Of a stretch of DNA of 64,000 nucleotides, positions 43,369-53,331 are shown in pieces. Source of the stretch: Campylobacteraceae bacterium (GTDB lineage Bacteria; Campylobacterota; Campylobacteria; Campylobacterales; Sulfurovaceae); assembly GCA_027036015.1 (NCBI GenBank), contig JALVTH010000051.1, positions 1 to 64,000 of the forward strand, in the 5' to 3' direction. Made by a program: the position numbers and the translations under genes. Below the pieces are notes generated by a model. The model saw only the letters and a list, made by a program, of their open reading frames with translations, did not search any database and had not been told where the DNA came from. Numbering within the stretch: position 1 is the stretch's first letter; each line of letters starts with the position of its first letter.

Positions 43369-43895
43369 TGCTTAACTTTCTCAAAAAGATAAAAATCTTT
43401 AAATTCACCATTCATAAAAAGATGCGCCTCAAGCAAAGCAACCTTTTTAAAAGCTAAACGCTGTGCTAAATTTTGGCTTTTGATATTTTCTTTTTGAGCA
43501 TAAATTGAGAGTTTTTTAAGACCTAGTTCCTTAAAAGCAATCTCAATAAGCGCTCCTACCGCTTTACTTGCCAATCCTTGTCCTTCATAATCTTTATCAA
43601 TCCAATAACCAATTGAGGCTTTTTTATTCTTTTGAGAAATTTTATGCAAATCGCAAACTCCTATAATTTTTCTTTTATAACTTATTAAACAACTTAAAAT
43701 TTCTCCTTTTGCCAAACCCTGAAGTTGCGAATAGATAAAAGTTTTTGTATCTTGCACACACTTAAGATCATTTGCCCAAGGAAACCAAGGCTTAAGATGC
43801 TCCTTATTTTTTATTGAAAGAGCAAAAAGTTCATCGGCAAAATGGGGCATATTTAAAACTAAAGCAAGATTTTCATCAATTACTTTTTGAAACAT
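43365..43895 (-). CDS. RimJ/RimL-type GNAT N-acetyltransferase
   Basis: A 176-residue acetyltransferase with the GNAT acetyl-CoA motif SIGYWIDKDYEGQGLASKAVGALIEIAF near 90-118 and the C-terminal NIKSQNLAQRLAFKKVA. The substrate, a protein N-terminus or small amine, is unknown. The ATG at 43895 is chosen for AAGG upstream; the frame to 43958 has no site. It is coupled to the phosphatase gene. Confidence 0.82.
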   Translation of the reverse strand: MFQKVIDENLALVLNMPHFADELFALSIKNKEHLKPWFPWANDLKCVQDTKTFIYSQLQGLAKGEILSCLISYKRKIIGVCDLHKISQKNKKASIGYWIDKDYEGQGLASKAVGALIEIAFKELGLKKLSIYAQKENIKSQNLAQRLAFKKVALLEAHLFMNGEFKDFYLFEKVKQ

Positions 43896-43977
43896 TATAA
43901 AAACCTTTCGTTGTGTAATTTCTATACATTTTCTTAAAAAATTTTCTCTTTTCAACAAATATTACACGAAAATATAT

Positions 43978-43983
43978 TATAAT
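43978..43983 (+). promoter_or_regulatory. -10 box of the CU-rich small RNA
   Basis: TATAAT about seven bases before the predicted start (43990) of the small RNA candidate. Confidence 0.5.
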
Positions 43984-43989
43984 TGCAAT

Positions 43990-44112
43990 GTGTCAAATGC
44001 GAAACATTGTTTCCTCCTCCCCAAAACAAAAAGCATTTGACACCCTAAAATCATAATGTATTTCCTCCCCCTTACATTAAGATTTGGCCCCTTCAAAAGG
44101 AAGGGGCTTTTT
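43990..44112 (+). ncRNA. Candidate CU-rich small RNA with anti-Shine-Dalgarno loops
   Basis: No reading frame fits. After a TATAAT box come three hairpins: GTGTCAAATGC/GCATTTGACAC (43990-44000 with 44033-44043, 11 perfect pairs) whose loop displays CCTCCTCCCC (44013-44022); TAATGTA/TACATTA (44054-44060 with 44073-44079) with loop TTTCCTCCCCCT; and a GCCCCTT/AAGGGGC terminator with a TTTTT tail. Both loops match the 3' end of 16S rRNA (CCUCC) and can pair to ribosome binding sites. Relatives with CCUCCUCCC are known in Alphaproteobacteria; this one is not a family I can name. Confidence 0.65.
44087..44112 (+). terminator. Rho-independent terminator of the CU-rich small RNA
   Basis: GCCCCTT (44087-44093) pairs with AAGGGGC (44101-44107), followed by TTTTT. 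Confidence 0.75.
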
Positions 44113-44172
44113 AGTAAAAACCTTATTACAATAATCCTTTAGAGCAGAAGCAACTAAAAATCCTCCTTAAAA

Positions 44173-44195
44173 ACTCCTGCAAAGAGTGCAGGAGT
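44173..44195 (-). terminator. Rho-independent terminator of the eno-ftsB-like operon
   Basis: ACTCCTGCA (44173-44181) and TGCAGGAGT (44187-44195) form a nine-base stem; on the minus strand TTTTT follows. It ends two bases before the stop of the gene at 44197. Confidence 0.75.
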
Positions 44196-44196
44196 A

Positions 44197-45733
<1,537 letters not shown>

Positions 45734-45788
45734 TCACTCCTACGTTTATTTAGCAAAATTGTAGCATAAGTTCAATTAGCCTAAAGCT

Positions 45789-46217
45789 CTATCCAATCAC
45801 TTCAAGTTTTACTCTTGCAATTCCTTTACGCAAAATACCAAGTCTTGCTGCTGCACCTTTGCTTAAATCAATAATTCTTCCACCAATATACGGACCTCTA
45901 TCATTAATTCTTACAATTACACTTCGTCCTGTATCTAAATCGGTTACTTTTACTAAAGAATTAAATGGTAAATATTTATGTGCAGCTGTAATTGCGTAGC
46001 AATTATAACGTTCTCCATTAGCCGTTAATCTTCCATTCCACTTTTCGCCATAATAAGAAGCAATACCATACTCTTTTAAACCAATTAGTTGTTTATGAGA
46101 GAGACTTTTATATCTTTTTTTATGAAAAGAAGGCGTGCTTTTATAATAAAGAGGCCCTGTTGAGAGTGCACAACCACTAAAGAGGATAGATGCTAATATA
46201 ATAAGATATTTTGGCAT
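45789..46217 (-). CDS. RlpA-like lipoprotein with double-psi beta-barrel domain
   Basis: A 142-residue lipoprotein (signal with SGC near residue 16) with the RlpA fold: [73 protein letters not shown]. The catalytic-type His and Asp residues ([14 protein letters not shown]) are kept. No SPOR domain is present. RlpA is a lytic transglycosylase acting on denuded glycans at the septum. It sits next to eno and the FtsB-like gene, which is consistent with a division role. Confidence 0.87.
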   Translation of the reverse strand: MPKYLIILASILFSGCALSTGPLYYKSTPSFHKKRYKSLSHKQLIGLKEYGIASYYGEKWNGRLTANGERYNCYAITAAHKYLPFNSLVKVTDLDTGRSVIVRINDRGPYIGGRIIDLSKGAAARLGILRKGIARVKLEVIG

Positions 46218-46393
46218 TATTCTCCTTTAAGACAACATTTTTTATCAATTTTATTGATTTAGCATAAAATTACAAAGATTTTCGATAAAATCGAGAATTT
46301 GAAAAGCTTTTGTGTCACTTTTGGTAATCAATTTTTTTGATAAAAAGGGCTTTAATTAAGATTTTGTTACAATTGCAAGAAAAAGGAGCTTCT

Positions 46394-46660
46394 TTGCAAA
46401 AGCTATTAGAGCGCTTTATTCGAAAAGTCTCTTTTCCACTTAAAGAAGGCAAAGAGCTTGAATTGGCTTTAAAAGCCAAACTAACTAAAAAAGAATTTAA
46501 ACTTTTTAAAGCCTTAAATCAAGCATTAACCAAAGAGCAAATTTGCAAAGAGTTAAAACTTAGCACAAAAGAGTATGAGACAATTTATACAAAAATGCAA
46601 AAAAAACTCAATTTAGAACGCGTTAAACAAGCGCTGTATAAGAAGTCAAATGAAAAGTAA
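46394..46660 (+). CDS. Small putative HTH protein
   Basis: An 88-residue basic protein. The second half (LTKKEFKLFKALNQALTKEQICKELKLSTKEYETIYTKMQKKLN) reads like the sigma-region-4/LuxR-type helix-turn-helix; the first half is charged helix. The TTG at 46394 has AAAGGAG five bases before and is preferred over a frame start at 46337; TTACAAT about 25 bases upstream is a plausible -10. It starts the operon of envelope-lipid genes and might regulate it. Confidence 0.55.
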   Translation: MQKLLERFIRKVSFPLKEGKELELALKAKLTKKEFKLFKALNQALTKEQICKELKLSTKEYETIYTKMQKKLNLERVKQALYKKSNEK

Positions 46661-47237
46661 CATTCTTATTTTTTTCGCCGCTCTTTTTAGTTTCTTTGTT
46701 TTTGATAAGACGCTTGCACTCTTTTTTCATACCCACAAAAATTTTGCACCTTTTTTCCATTTTTTAACACAATTTGGCTATGCACTCTACCCTCTTAGCG
46801 CAACGCTTTTGCTTTTTTTTCTTTTTGTATTGCTTAAAAAAACATTTTATCAAAAGGCAATGCTTTATCTTTTTAGCTCTATAGTGCTTTCTGGCATAAT
46901 TGTAGATATTTTAAAAGTCATTTTTGGACGCTTTCGCCCTGCTCTTTTTTTTAAAGAACATCTTTTTGGCTTTAGCCTCTTTCATTTTGGCTCGCTTTAT
47001 AACTCATTCCCCTCAGGCCATAGTGCCACAGCTTTTAGCTTAGGTATTGGTTTGGCACTTTTATTTCCTAAATATCGCTACTTTTTTATTCTTTTTGCTA
47101 TTTTAATAGCATTTTCTCGTGTTGTTTTAACAGCTCATTATTTAAGCGATGTTATCATTGGCTCTTTCATTGGAGCTCTAACTTCAGTCTATCTTTATCC
47201 AAAATTTATCAAGGAAGAAAATGCTAAAGTATCATAA
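46650..47237 (+). CDS. PAP2-family membrane phosphatase
   Basis: A 195-residue integral membrane phosphatase with six helices and the three PAP2 motifs: KVIFGRFRP (about 89-97), PSGHS (about 119-123) and SRVVLTAHYLSDV (about 156-168). Enzymes of this type dephosphorylate lipid A or undecaprenyl pyrophosphate. The neighbouring ArnT-like gene (17-base overlap) favours lipid A or lipid-linked sugar modification, an LpxE-like role being plausible. Confidence 0.87.
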   Translation: MKSNILIFFAALFSFFVFDKTLALFFHTHKNFAPFFHFLTQFGYALYPLSATLLLFFLFVLLKKTFYQKAMLYLFSSIVLSGIIVDILKVIFGRFRPALFFKEHLFGFSLFHFGSLYNSFPSGHSATAFSLGIGLALLFPKYRYFFILFAILIAFSRVVLTAHYLSDVIIGSFIGALTSVYLYPKFIKEENAKVS

Positions 47238-48738
47238 AATCATATTGCTTGCATTAATAATTGTTAGCTTTTATCTACCAGCACCTTTTTTACCACTTTT
47301 TGATTTAGATGAAGGCGCTTTTAGCGAAGCTACACGTGAAATGCTGCTAAATCACAACTACATTACAACCTATCTCAATGGAGAGCTTCGATTTGACAAA
47401 CCAATTTTAATCTATTGGCTTCAAGCTCTCAGTGTAAAGCATTTTGGACTCAATGAGTTTGCTTTGCGACTTCCTTCAATCTTAGCAGCTACCTTTTGGG
47501 CAATAATAACTTATCTCTTTGCAAAACGCTATTTTAATGAAAAAATTGCCTTTTTAAGTACTCTTTTTATGGTAAGCTCACTGCAAATTACTATCATTGC
47601 AAAAGCTGCAATTGCTGATTCGCTCCTTAATTTCTTTTTAGCTGCAACGCTTTTTTTCCTTTTTGAATATACAAAAACACAAGATAAAAAGCTCTTATAT
47701 CTTGCAAGTGTGGCTGCAGCTTTTGGGGTTCTAACGAAAGGACCAATTGCACTTTTTATTCCATTTATGACACTTTTTTTCTATTGTTTAAGTAAAAAAA
47801 ATCTCAAATTTTTTCTTAACACTATCTTTAACCCAATAGCGCTTTTACTCTTTTTTGCAATTGCCGCACCTTGGTATATTTTAGAGTATCTTGACCAAGG
47901 ACAAAAATTTATTGATGGCTTTTTTTTAAAGCATAATATCTCTCGATTTCGCACTCCACTTGAGCATCATAGTGGAAGCTTTTTTTATTATATTCCGGTG
48001 GTACTTCTTGGGTTAATGCCCTTTACTTCAGTTTTTTTAAAACTTTTAACGCAAATCAAAAAGCTTTTTAAGAGTGATTTTTTTCGCTATTTTTTTATTT
48101 TATTTGGCTTTGTCTTTTTCTTTTTTTCCCTCTCTGGCACGAAGTTGCCTCATTATGTTATTTATGGCTATAGTGGGCTTTTTATTATGATGGCAGCTCT
48201 TTTTGAAAAAATAAAAAGTAGTTTTTGGCTACTTTTGCCTGTGCTTTTATTTTATTTCGTGCTTTTGTCGTTACCATTTCTTGCACCTTATATTCATACT
48301 CACGATCACTTTGCCAATATTTTATTAAGCAATGCTTCAAAAGAGTTTGGACTTTTTTATAAACTATACTTCCTTTTTGCCGCTTTTCTTACCTTTTGGC
48401 TTATTTTTAATCGGCAATTAGATACAATTGCCAAAAGTATCATAACAGCTTTTGTTTTTATTATTGGGGTCAATTTTATCGCAGCAAAAGCCTATGCCAA
48501 TTTGGCTCAAATGCCTATTAAAGAAGCAGCACTTATTGCAAAAAAAGAAGACTTAAACGTTGTGATGTATAAAGTAAATACCCCAAGCTTTATTGTATAT
48601 TCCCAACATTTAGTAAAAAAAGCAAAACCAAAAGCTGGAGATATTGTTTTTACTAAAGTAACAGCATTAAAAAAGTTTGCAAAATATAAAATTTTGTATA
48701 AAAAATATGCTTATGCCCTTATAAAGGTTGAGAAATGA
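47221..48738 (+). CDS. ArnT/PMT-like membrane glycosyltransferase (GT39 or GT83)
   Basis: A 505-residue protein with eleven or more helices. The first periplasmic loop has FDLDEGAFSEATREML, the Asp-Glu active site of the ArnT/PMT superfamily, then LRFDKPILIYWLQAL and VLTKGPIALFIPF. It uses polyprenyl-phosphate sugars as donors. With PAP2 and GT2 next to it, transfer of an amino-sugar or other sugar to lipid A is likely. AAGGA precedes the ATG. The C-terminal region is periplasmic and Lys-rich. Confidence 0.85.
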   Translation: MLKYHKIILLALIIVSFYLPAPFLPLFDLDEGAFSEATREMLLNHNYITTYLNGELRFDKPILIYWLQALSVKHFGLNEFALRLPSILAATFWAIITYLFAKRYFNEKIAFLSTLFMVSSLQITIIAKAAIADSLLNFFLAATLFFLFEYTKTQDKKLLYLASVAAAFGVLTKGPIALFIPFMTLFFYCLSKKNLKFFLNTIFNPIALLLFFAIAAPWYILEYLDQGQKFIDGFFLKHNISRFRTPLEHHSGSFFYYIPVVLLGLMPFTSVFLKLLTQIKKLFKSDFFRYFFILFGFVFFFFSLSGTKLPHYVIYGYSGLFIMMAALFEKIKSSFWLLLPVLLFYFVLLSLPFLAPYIHTHDHFANILLSNASKEFGLFYKLYFLFAAFLTFWLIFNRQLDTIAKSIITAFVFIIGVNFIAAKAYANLAQMPIKEAALIAKKEDLNVVMYKVNTPSFIVYSQHLVKKAKPKAGDIVFTKVTALKKFAKYKILYKKYAYALIKVEK

Positions 48739-49667
48739 AACTATCAGTTGTTGTTCCTGTAATGAATGAAGAGCAAAACATTAAGCCTTTAATTGAAGCA
48801 ATAGAAGATGCTTTAAAAGGAATTGATTATGAAGTTATTTTTGTTGATGATGGCTCAAGCGATAATACAGTAAATGAAATAAAAAAATGGGCAAATGAAA
48901 GAGTCAAACTACTTGTTTTAAATAGAAATTATAGCCAAACCATTGCAATGGCAGCTGGTTTTGATGCAGCAAAAGGCGAACTCATTGCCCCAATTGATGG
49001 AGATTTGCAAAATGACCCAAGAGATATCCCAATTATGATGAAAAAGCTTGAGGATGAAGGCTGGGATGTCGTTGCTGGAATTCGTGCAAATCGACAAGAT
49101 GGAATGTTGCTTAGAAAAATTCCAAGTAAAATTGCAAACTATATTATTCGAAAAAGCACTGGTGTTTACTTAAACGATTATGGCTGCACTCTAAAAGTTT
49201 TTAGAAAAGAGGTGGCTAAAAATTTAGGGCTTTATGGAGAGTTGCATCGATTTATTCCAGTTTTAGCTGCTTTATATGGGGCAAAAATGACCCAAATGCC
49301 AGTTCGCCACCACCCGCGTCGTTTTGGCAAAAGTAAATATGGCATTGGAAGAACCTTTAAAGTTATTAGCGATTTGCTTTTGATGCTCTTTTTTCAAAAA
49401 TATGCCACAAAACCAATGCATCTTTTTGGCTCACTTGGCTTTGGCATGCTTTTAATTGGAAGTATCATTGATTTTTATATGCTCATTTTAAAGCTTTTAG
49501 GGCATAGTATTGGTGGCAGACCACTTTTGATGCTTGGCATTTTATTAACGCTTGGAGGAATTCAACTCATAACGACAGGATTTTTGGCTGAAATGATTAT
49601 GCGAACCTATTATGAATCGCAAAATAAAAAGCCTTATGTTATAAAAGAAGTTTTTAGCAAAAAGTAA
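48735..49667 (+). CDS. Glycosyltransferase family 2, polyprenyl-phosphate sugar synthase type (ArnC/DPM1-like)
   Basis: A 310-residue enzyme with GT-A motifs VVVPVMNEEQNI and VIFVDDGSSDNT, the DxD-like PIDGDLQNDP, the acceptor-region NYSQTIAMAAGFDAAKGE and two C-terminal membrane helices (about 230-295). It would make the undecaprenyl-phosphate sugar that the ArnT-like enzyme next to it uses. It overlaps that gene by four bases (ATGA). Confidence 0.87.
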   Translation: MKLSVVVPVMNEEQNIKPLIEAIEDALKGIDYEVIFVDDGSSDNTVNEIKKWANERVKLLVLNRNYSQTIAMAAGFDAAKGELIAPIDGDLQNDPRDIPIMMKKLEDEGWDVVAGIRANRQDGMLLRKIPSKIANYIIRKSTGVYLNDYGCTLKVFRKEVAKNLGLYGELHRFIPVLAALYGAKMTQMPVRHHPRRFGKSKYGIGRTFKVISDLLLMLFFQKYATKPMHLFGSLGFGMLLIGSIIDFYMLILKLLGHSIGGRPLLMLGILLTLGGIQLITTGFLAEMIMRTYYESQNKKPYVIKEVFSKK

Positions 49668-49671
49668 GCAC

Positions 49672-50529
49672 GTGGCTAAAACTTTTGTAAAACTTCTTAT
49701 CTCTTTTGTGCTTGTTGCTTTTGTTTTATCAAAAGTTAATTTAGCAGAGTTAAAAAAACTTTTACTCCATTGCAATTTCTTTTATCTTTTTTTAGCCTTT
49801 GTAGCCTTTAATCTCTCAAAAACTGTTAGCTCCATTCGCCTTAATTACTACTTTAATTCAAGCGGTGCAAAACTTACTCAAAGCCAAAATCTCAAGCTTT
49901 ATTATCTTGGAATGTTTTATAATCTTTTTTTACCTGGAGGCATTGGAGGTGATGGCTATAAAGTCTATCTTTTGCATAAACTCTATCAAGCGCCCATTAA
50001 GCGCCTTATTGAAGCTTCTCTTTTAGATAGGGTGAGCGGGCTTATCGCTTTGCTTTTTTTAGGGGCTTCTTTTTTGCTTTTTTCACAATTTAGCTCTCTT
50101 TTTCCCTTTTTAAAATTTATTGCAATTTTAGGCTTGCTTACTCTCTATCCACTCTTTATCTTTTTGCATAAGCGCTTTTTTCCTTTCTTTTTTCCTTTAC
50201 TCTCAAAAACCTTAATGTTAGGGCTTCTTGTGCAAATTTTACAAGTAATAAGTGCTTATTTTCTTTTTAAAGCGCTTTTTTTGCAAAATTTTTTGATAGA
50301 ATTTTTATTTTTATTTTTACTCTCATCTGTTGTAGCAGTTTTACCACTTACCATTGGAGGGGTAGGAGCGAGGGAAGCTACCTTTTTATATGGGCTCAAA
50401 TTTCTCGGATTAAACGTCGATATTGGAGTTGCTTTTAGTTTTTTATTTTTTTTAATAACTGCTCTTTCTTCATTAATTGGAATATTTTTTCTTAATTTTT
50501 CTCATAGCGTTCAAACAAATAATCACTAA
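49672..50529 (+). CDS. Lysylphosphatidylglycerol synthase-type transmembrane protein (flippase-like, UPF0104)
   Basis: A 285-residue protein with about eight helices of the YbhN/MprF N-terminal family: IRLNYYFNSSGAKLTQSQNLKLYYLGMFYNLFLPGGIGGDGYKVYLL and SSVVAVLPLTIGGVGAREATFLYG. Such proteins are thought to flip lipid-linked groups. GTG start. It ends the plus-strand operon; the stop lies 38 bases inside the convergent gene. Confidence 0.82.
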   Translation: MAKTFVKLLISFVLVAFVLSKVNLAELKKLLLHCNFFYLFLAFVAFNLSKTVSSIRLNYYFNSSGAKLTQSQNLKLYYLGMFYNLFLPGGIGGDGYKVYLLHKLYQAPIKRLIEASLLDRVSGLIALLFLGASFLLFSQFSSLFPFLKFIAILGLLTLYPLFIFLHKRFFPFFFPLLSKTLMLGLLVQILQVISAYFLFKALFLQNFLIEFLFLFLLSSVVAVLPLTIGGVGAREATFLYGLKFLGLNVDIGVAFSFLFFLITALSSLIGIFFLNFSHSVQTNNH

Positions 50530-52417
50530 GACGCTTTAAAATCTCTTCTTCAAGCACTTTTGGATAATTACCATCTAAAATTTCCATCACTTTTTCTTTA
50601 GGAATAGGATCTTTTGAACAAATTGCAATTGAGAAAATATCGTCATCTTGCTTATAAGCTTTTGAAAGAAGCGTTATAAGAAAAGCTTTACTCATTAAAA
50701 AGTTTTTATTCTCAAACATTAAGGTCGTAATTCTTTTTGATTCAAAATCTTCTAAAATTAAAATTGATTGAAAAGTTTTTTGAATTAACTCTCCTCTATC
50801 GCTTAATCGATTATTGTAAAAGGTTTCAACTTTGTTATCTTCATAAATTTTTAAAGTCAACTCCCAAAGCTGTTTCGTTCCAACGACATACAAATGCCAA
50901 GTTCCACTAAGAGGCGAAGCCTTCTTTCGTGGGCAATACTCTTCTAAAATAAAAGGCTCTTTATATGGAGTTGATTTAAATTTAATGTAATTAAGCATTG
51001 TTTTAAATCGTTTCAAAGACTCTGGATTTTGTGAATAAACAAACATTTGACGATAATGATAAAATGGTTTATAAGCAACATATTCTTCTTTTTTATTTTT
51101 TTTATTTTTAAATTGAGCCATCACAAAATCTATACTTGAGATACTTTCTTGTTTTAACAAAGGCTCTTTTGGACAAAAATAGATTGTAGCAATTTTTACA
51201 AGTTCTTGCAAATAAAAACGAAATTGTTCTGTAATATCTCCTTTACAATTATTAATTAAAAAAATAAGTTCAATTTTAACCTTTTTTGCATAAAGGCGTT
51301 GAAAAATCTTTAAAACTTTTTGTGCTTCTTCTGAAAAGTGATTAAAAATAAAATATTTAGTATAAATTGGCATTACAATAAAAAGCTTATCATATTTATG
51401 GTAGAGATGTTCATCAAATAACCCTAAAAAAAGCTGATATCTATCTTTTACAAAAAAAGCTCTATTGTTGACTACTTTTTGAAAAATATTTGCTATTGCA
51501 TGAAACTCTCTAAAAGCTAAATTAAAATAAGGAGAAGAGAAAAACTCTTGCTTTTTTAAATTATTAAAAAAATTATCAAAATTTTCAAGTTTTTTGGTAT
51601 ATTTGTTGAAATGATTTTTTAAATAATCAAAATTACTTACATTGTATTTATAAGAGTTCTCTTCTGCATACATAGATTCAGTTTCATTAAGTGTTAAATA
51701 CAATCTATCGTAATTTGTTGCTTGCTTTCTTGTTAAAACAACCTTTTTAGAAGAAGGCACCTTTTGGTTAAATTGCGAAAAACCATTTACTATTCCAATT
51801 AAAAAAGCTGTTTTTGCATTTAAAAACTCTAAGTTTGCAATGATTGTAATATAGTTCCAATCATTTTCAAAATGCATAATAAGTTTATTTTTTTTATATA
51901 TTGCCCTCCCCTCATATCGGTACTCTTTATTAATACTTGATATAACCTCTATTTCATACTCATTTGCTTTTATTAATTTTTTATAAATAATTTGATACTC
52001 TCCAATAGAGTTTTGGATTGTTTTAAATGCATCTTGCCGATACATATAAAAATAATGAAAGAGCTTATCTATGTTTTCTACAAAATTTTCTTCAAAAGAG
52101 TTAAGATAAGTATAAATTCTTTTACAAAAATCTTTAAAAGAGATCTCTAAAAATTCATTTGCATCATTAAATAAAGGTTTATTATTGAGTAAAAATTCAT
52201 TATAAAAAGGATATAAGGTAAACTCACTTTTAAATTTTCTTGGAATAAAATTCTCTTTCCCTTGGAGCCACTTCTTTTGAATATGTAAACGTCTATGCTC
52301 AAAACTGGTTTTTCCGTCTTTAATCCAAAAAAGTTTAGTAAGCTCAGTTAAACTCTTTTTAGCTAAATGTTCATAAATACACTTAATTTTTTGTGTAAAA
52401 TTGTAACTTTGACTCAT
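50492..52417 (-). CDS. Unknown 641-residue cytosolic protein
   Basis: I cannot assign a family. The protein is Lys-, Phe- and Tyr-rich, without signal peptide or membrane span. The N-terminal 300 residues are mostly helical (EHLAKKSLTELTKLFWIKDGKTS; VLTRKQATNYDRLYLTL). The middle holds a Rossmann-like stretch (YDKLFIVMPIYTKYFIF; KIELIFLINNC) and the end a beta-rich segment (SGTWHLYVVGTKQLWELTLKIYEDNKVETFYNN..ITTLMFENKNFLMSKAFLITLLSKAYKQ). The middle part could be a sensor or nucleotide-binding domain. It converges with the flippase-like gene and is followed by the TPR operon. A lone gene with no clear partner. Confidence 0.55.
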   Translation of the reverse strand: MSQSYNFTQKIKCIYEHLAKKSLTELTKLFWIKDGKTSFEHRRLHIQKKWLQGKENFIPRKFKSEFTLYPFYNEFLLNNKPLFNDANEFLEISFKDFCKRIYTYLNSFEENFVENIDKLFHYFYMYRQDAFKTIQNSIGEYQIIYKKLIKANEYEIEVISSINKEYRYEGRAIYKKNKLIMHFENDWNYITIIANLEFLNAKTAFLIGIVNGFSQFNQKVPSSKKVVLTRKQATNYDRLYLTLNETESMYAEENSYKYNVSNFDYLKNHFNKYTKKLENFDNFFNNLKKQEFFSSPYFNLAFREFHAIANIFQKVVNNRAFFVKDRYQLFLGLFDEHLYHKYDKLFIVMPIYTKYFIFNHFSEEAQKVLKIFQRLYAKKVKIELIFLINNCKGDITEQFRFYLQELVKIATIYFCPKEPLLKQESISSIDFVMAQFKNKKNKKEEYVAYKPFYHYRQMFVYSQNPESLKRFKTMLNYIKFKSTPYKEPFILEEYCPRKKASPLSGTWHLYVVGTKQLWELTLKIYEDNKVETFYNNRLSDRGELIQKTFQSILILEDFESKRITTLMFENKNFLMSKAFLITLLSKAYKQDDDIFSIAICSKDPIPKEKVMEILDGNYPKVLEEEILKRLSDYLFERYEKN

Positions 52418-52559
52418 TTTTTAACTCTTTGATTTTTATAAATTTGTTATAAATATCAAAAATAATCCCTTTAATTTGAGATAAAGTTATTTATAAATTC
52501 TTAATAGATTCTATAAGTATAACAAAAGATTTTAAAACTTTAACAGACATTTAAGAAAA
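52418..52559. other. Gene-free stretch upstream of the unknown 641-residue gene
   Basis: AT-rich spacer before the start at 52417 (minus strand). It should contain the promoter of that gene; no clear -10, repeat or other feature is seen. Confidence 0.4.
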
Positions 52560-52670
52560 AATAAATAAAATTATAAATGAGTCAAGAAAAAATCTTGACT
52601 CAGGGGGAGAGGAAATTGATTTTAGGGTGCTATTGGCATTCTAACCCGCAGATGCGGGTAATTTTTCGCT
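52560..52670 (-). ncRNA. Second candidate CU-rich small RNA
   Basis: On the minus strand a TATTAT box (52677-52682) precedes an ACCCGC/GCGGGT hairpin, then CACCCTAAAATCA (also present in the RNA at 43990), TTTCCTCTCCCCCT, and a 10-base terminator stem TGAGTCAAGA/TCTTGACTCA (52578-52587 with 52593-52602) with T-rich tail. The order conserved block, CU box, terminator is the same as in the first RNA. No protein frame fits. Boundaries are approximate. The plus strand, with a GCGGGT hairpin followed by AATTTTT, is a less likely alternative. Confidence 0.5.
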
Positions 52671-52711
52671 ACATTAATAATAATAATTTATTTTTCCTTT
52701 AAGTTTAATAA

Positions 52712-52731
52712 AACAACCCTCCTTTGTTGCT
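52712..52731 (-). terminator. Hairpin after the TPR gene with an AAAGGAGG loop
   Basis: AGCAAC/GTTGTT pairs (with one GU) around AAAGGAGG on the minus strand, followed by TTATT. It is a weak terminator for the operon, and the loop is complementary to the CCTCCT core of the CU-rich RNA at 43990. Confidence 0.4.
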
Positions 52732-52734
52732 TTT

Positions 52735-53331
52735 TCATCTTCTCTCCTGTAAAAATTCATTAGCTTCAACATTATTTGGATCTAAAATCAAAATATTTTC
52801 ATAAATTTGTTTTGCTTTTAAAGGATTGTTTTTGGTAAAACTTTTTGCTAAAACACCCAAAAACAAGGTATTAGTTGGATAAAGTGCAAGCATTTTTTTT
52901 GCAATTTCTCTTGCCTCTTTTAAAGAGACTTTTTGTAAAAGCGCTAAAGCCAAATAGTAATTTCCATAAAAATTATAAAAATCTTTTTTCACAATAATAG
53001 TGCCAACATCTATTGCTTTATCAAAATTATTTAATGCTAAATAGCTTCTTTCTAAACCAATAAAAGCCTCCATTGACAAAGGAGAAGCAACTAAAGCCTT
53101 TTTATAATGGATAATTGCATTTTGATATTTTTTGCTTAAGAAAAAGAGCCAAGCTAAGCGTAAATTAATTGTATAACCATTTGGATATTTTTTATAAAGA
53201 GGTGTAAGCACTTTTATAGCATCAATAAAATCATTTGATTTTTCGTAGTTGTATGATTTTAGATAAATTTTTTTTATATCAAGCCCATATAAAAATGAAA
53301 AAAGTGCTATAAAAAACAAAAATTTTTTCAT
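52735..53331 (-). CDS. Exported TPR-repeat protein
   Basis: A 198-residue protein with a signal peptide (MKKFLFFIALFSFLYG) and about four tetratricopeptide repeats: YEKSNDFIDAIKVLTPLYKKYP, SKKYQNAIIHYKKALVASP, LNNFDKAIDVGTIIVKK and NPLKAKQIYENILILDPNNVEA. TPRs are protein-binding scaffolds; here likely periplasmic. It overlaps the UT-M23 gene by four bases (ATGA), so it is last in that operon and probably assists that fusion protein or assembly of the system. Confidence 0.78.
   Translation of the reverse strand: MKKFLFFIALFSFLYGLDIKKIYLKSYNYEKSNDFIDAIKVLTPLYKKYPNGYTINLRLAWLFFLSKKYQNAIIHYKKALVASPLSMEAFIGLERSYLALNNFDKAIDVGTIIVKKDFYNFYGNYYLALALLQKVSLKEAREIAKKMLALYPTNTLFLGVLAKSFTKNNPLKAKQIYENILILDPNNVEANEFLQERR

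Noticed and set aside
47325-47345. Another parS-like sequence around CACGTGAAA
   Set aside because: Only one half-site matches and it lies in coding DNA; too weak.
52603-52670. Plus-strand RNA reading of the second CU-rich locus
   Set aside because: Its GCGGGT hairpin is followed by AATTTTT, but the block order and terminator agree better with the minus-strand reading shared with the first RNA.
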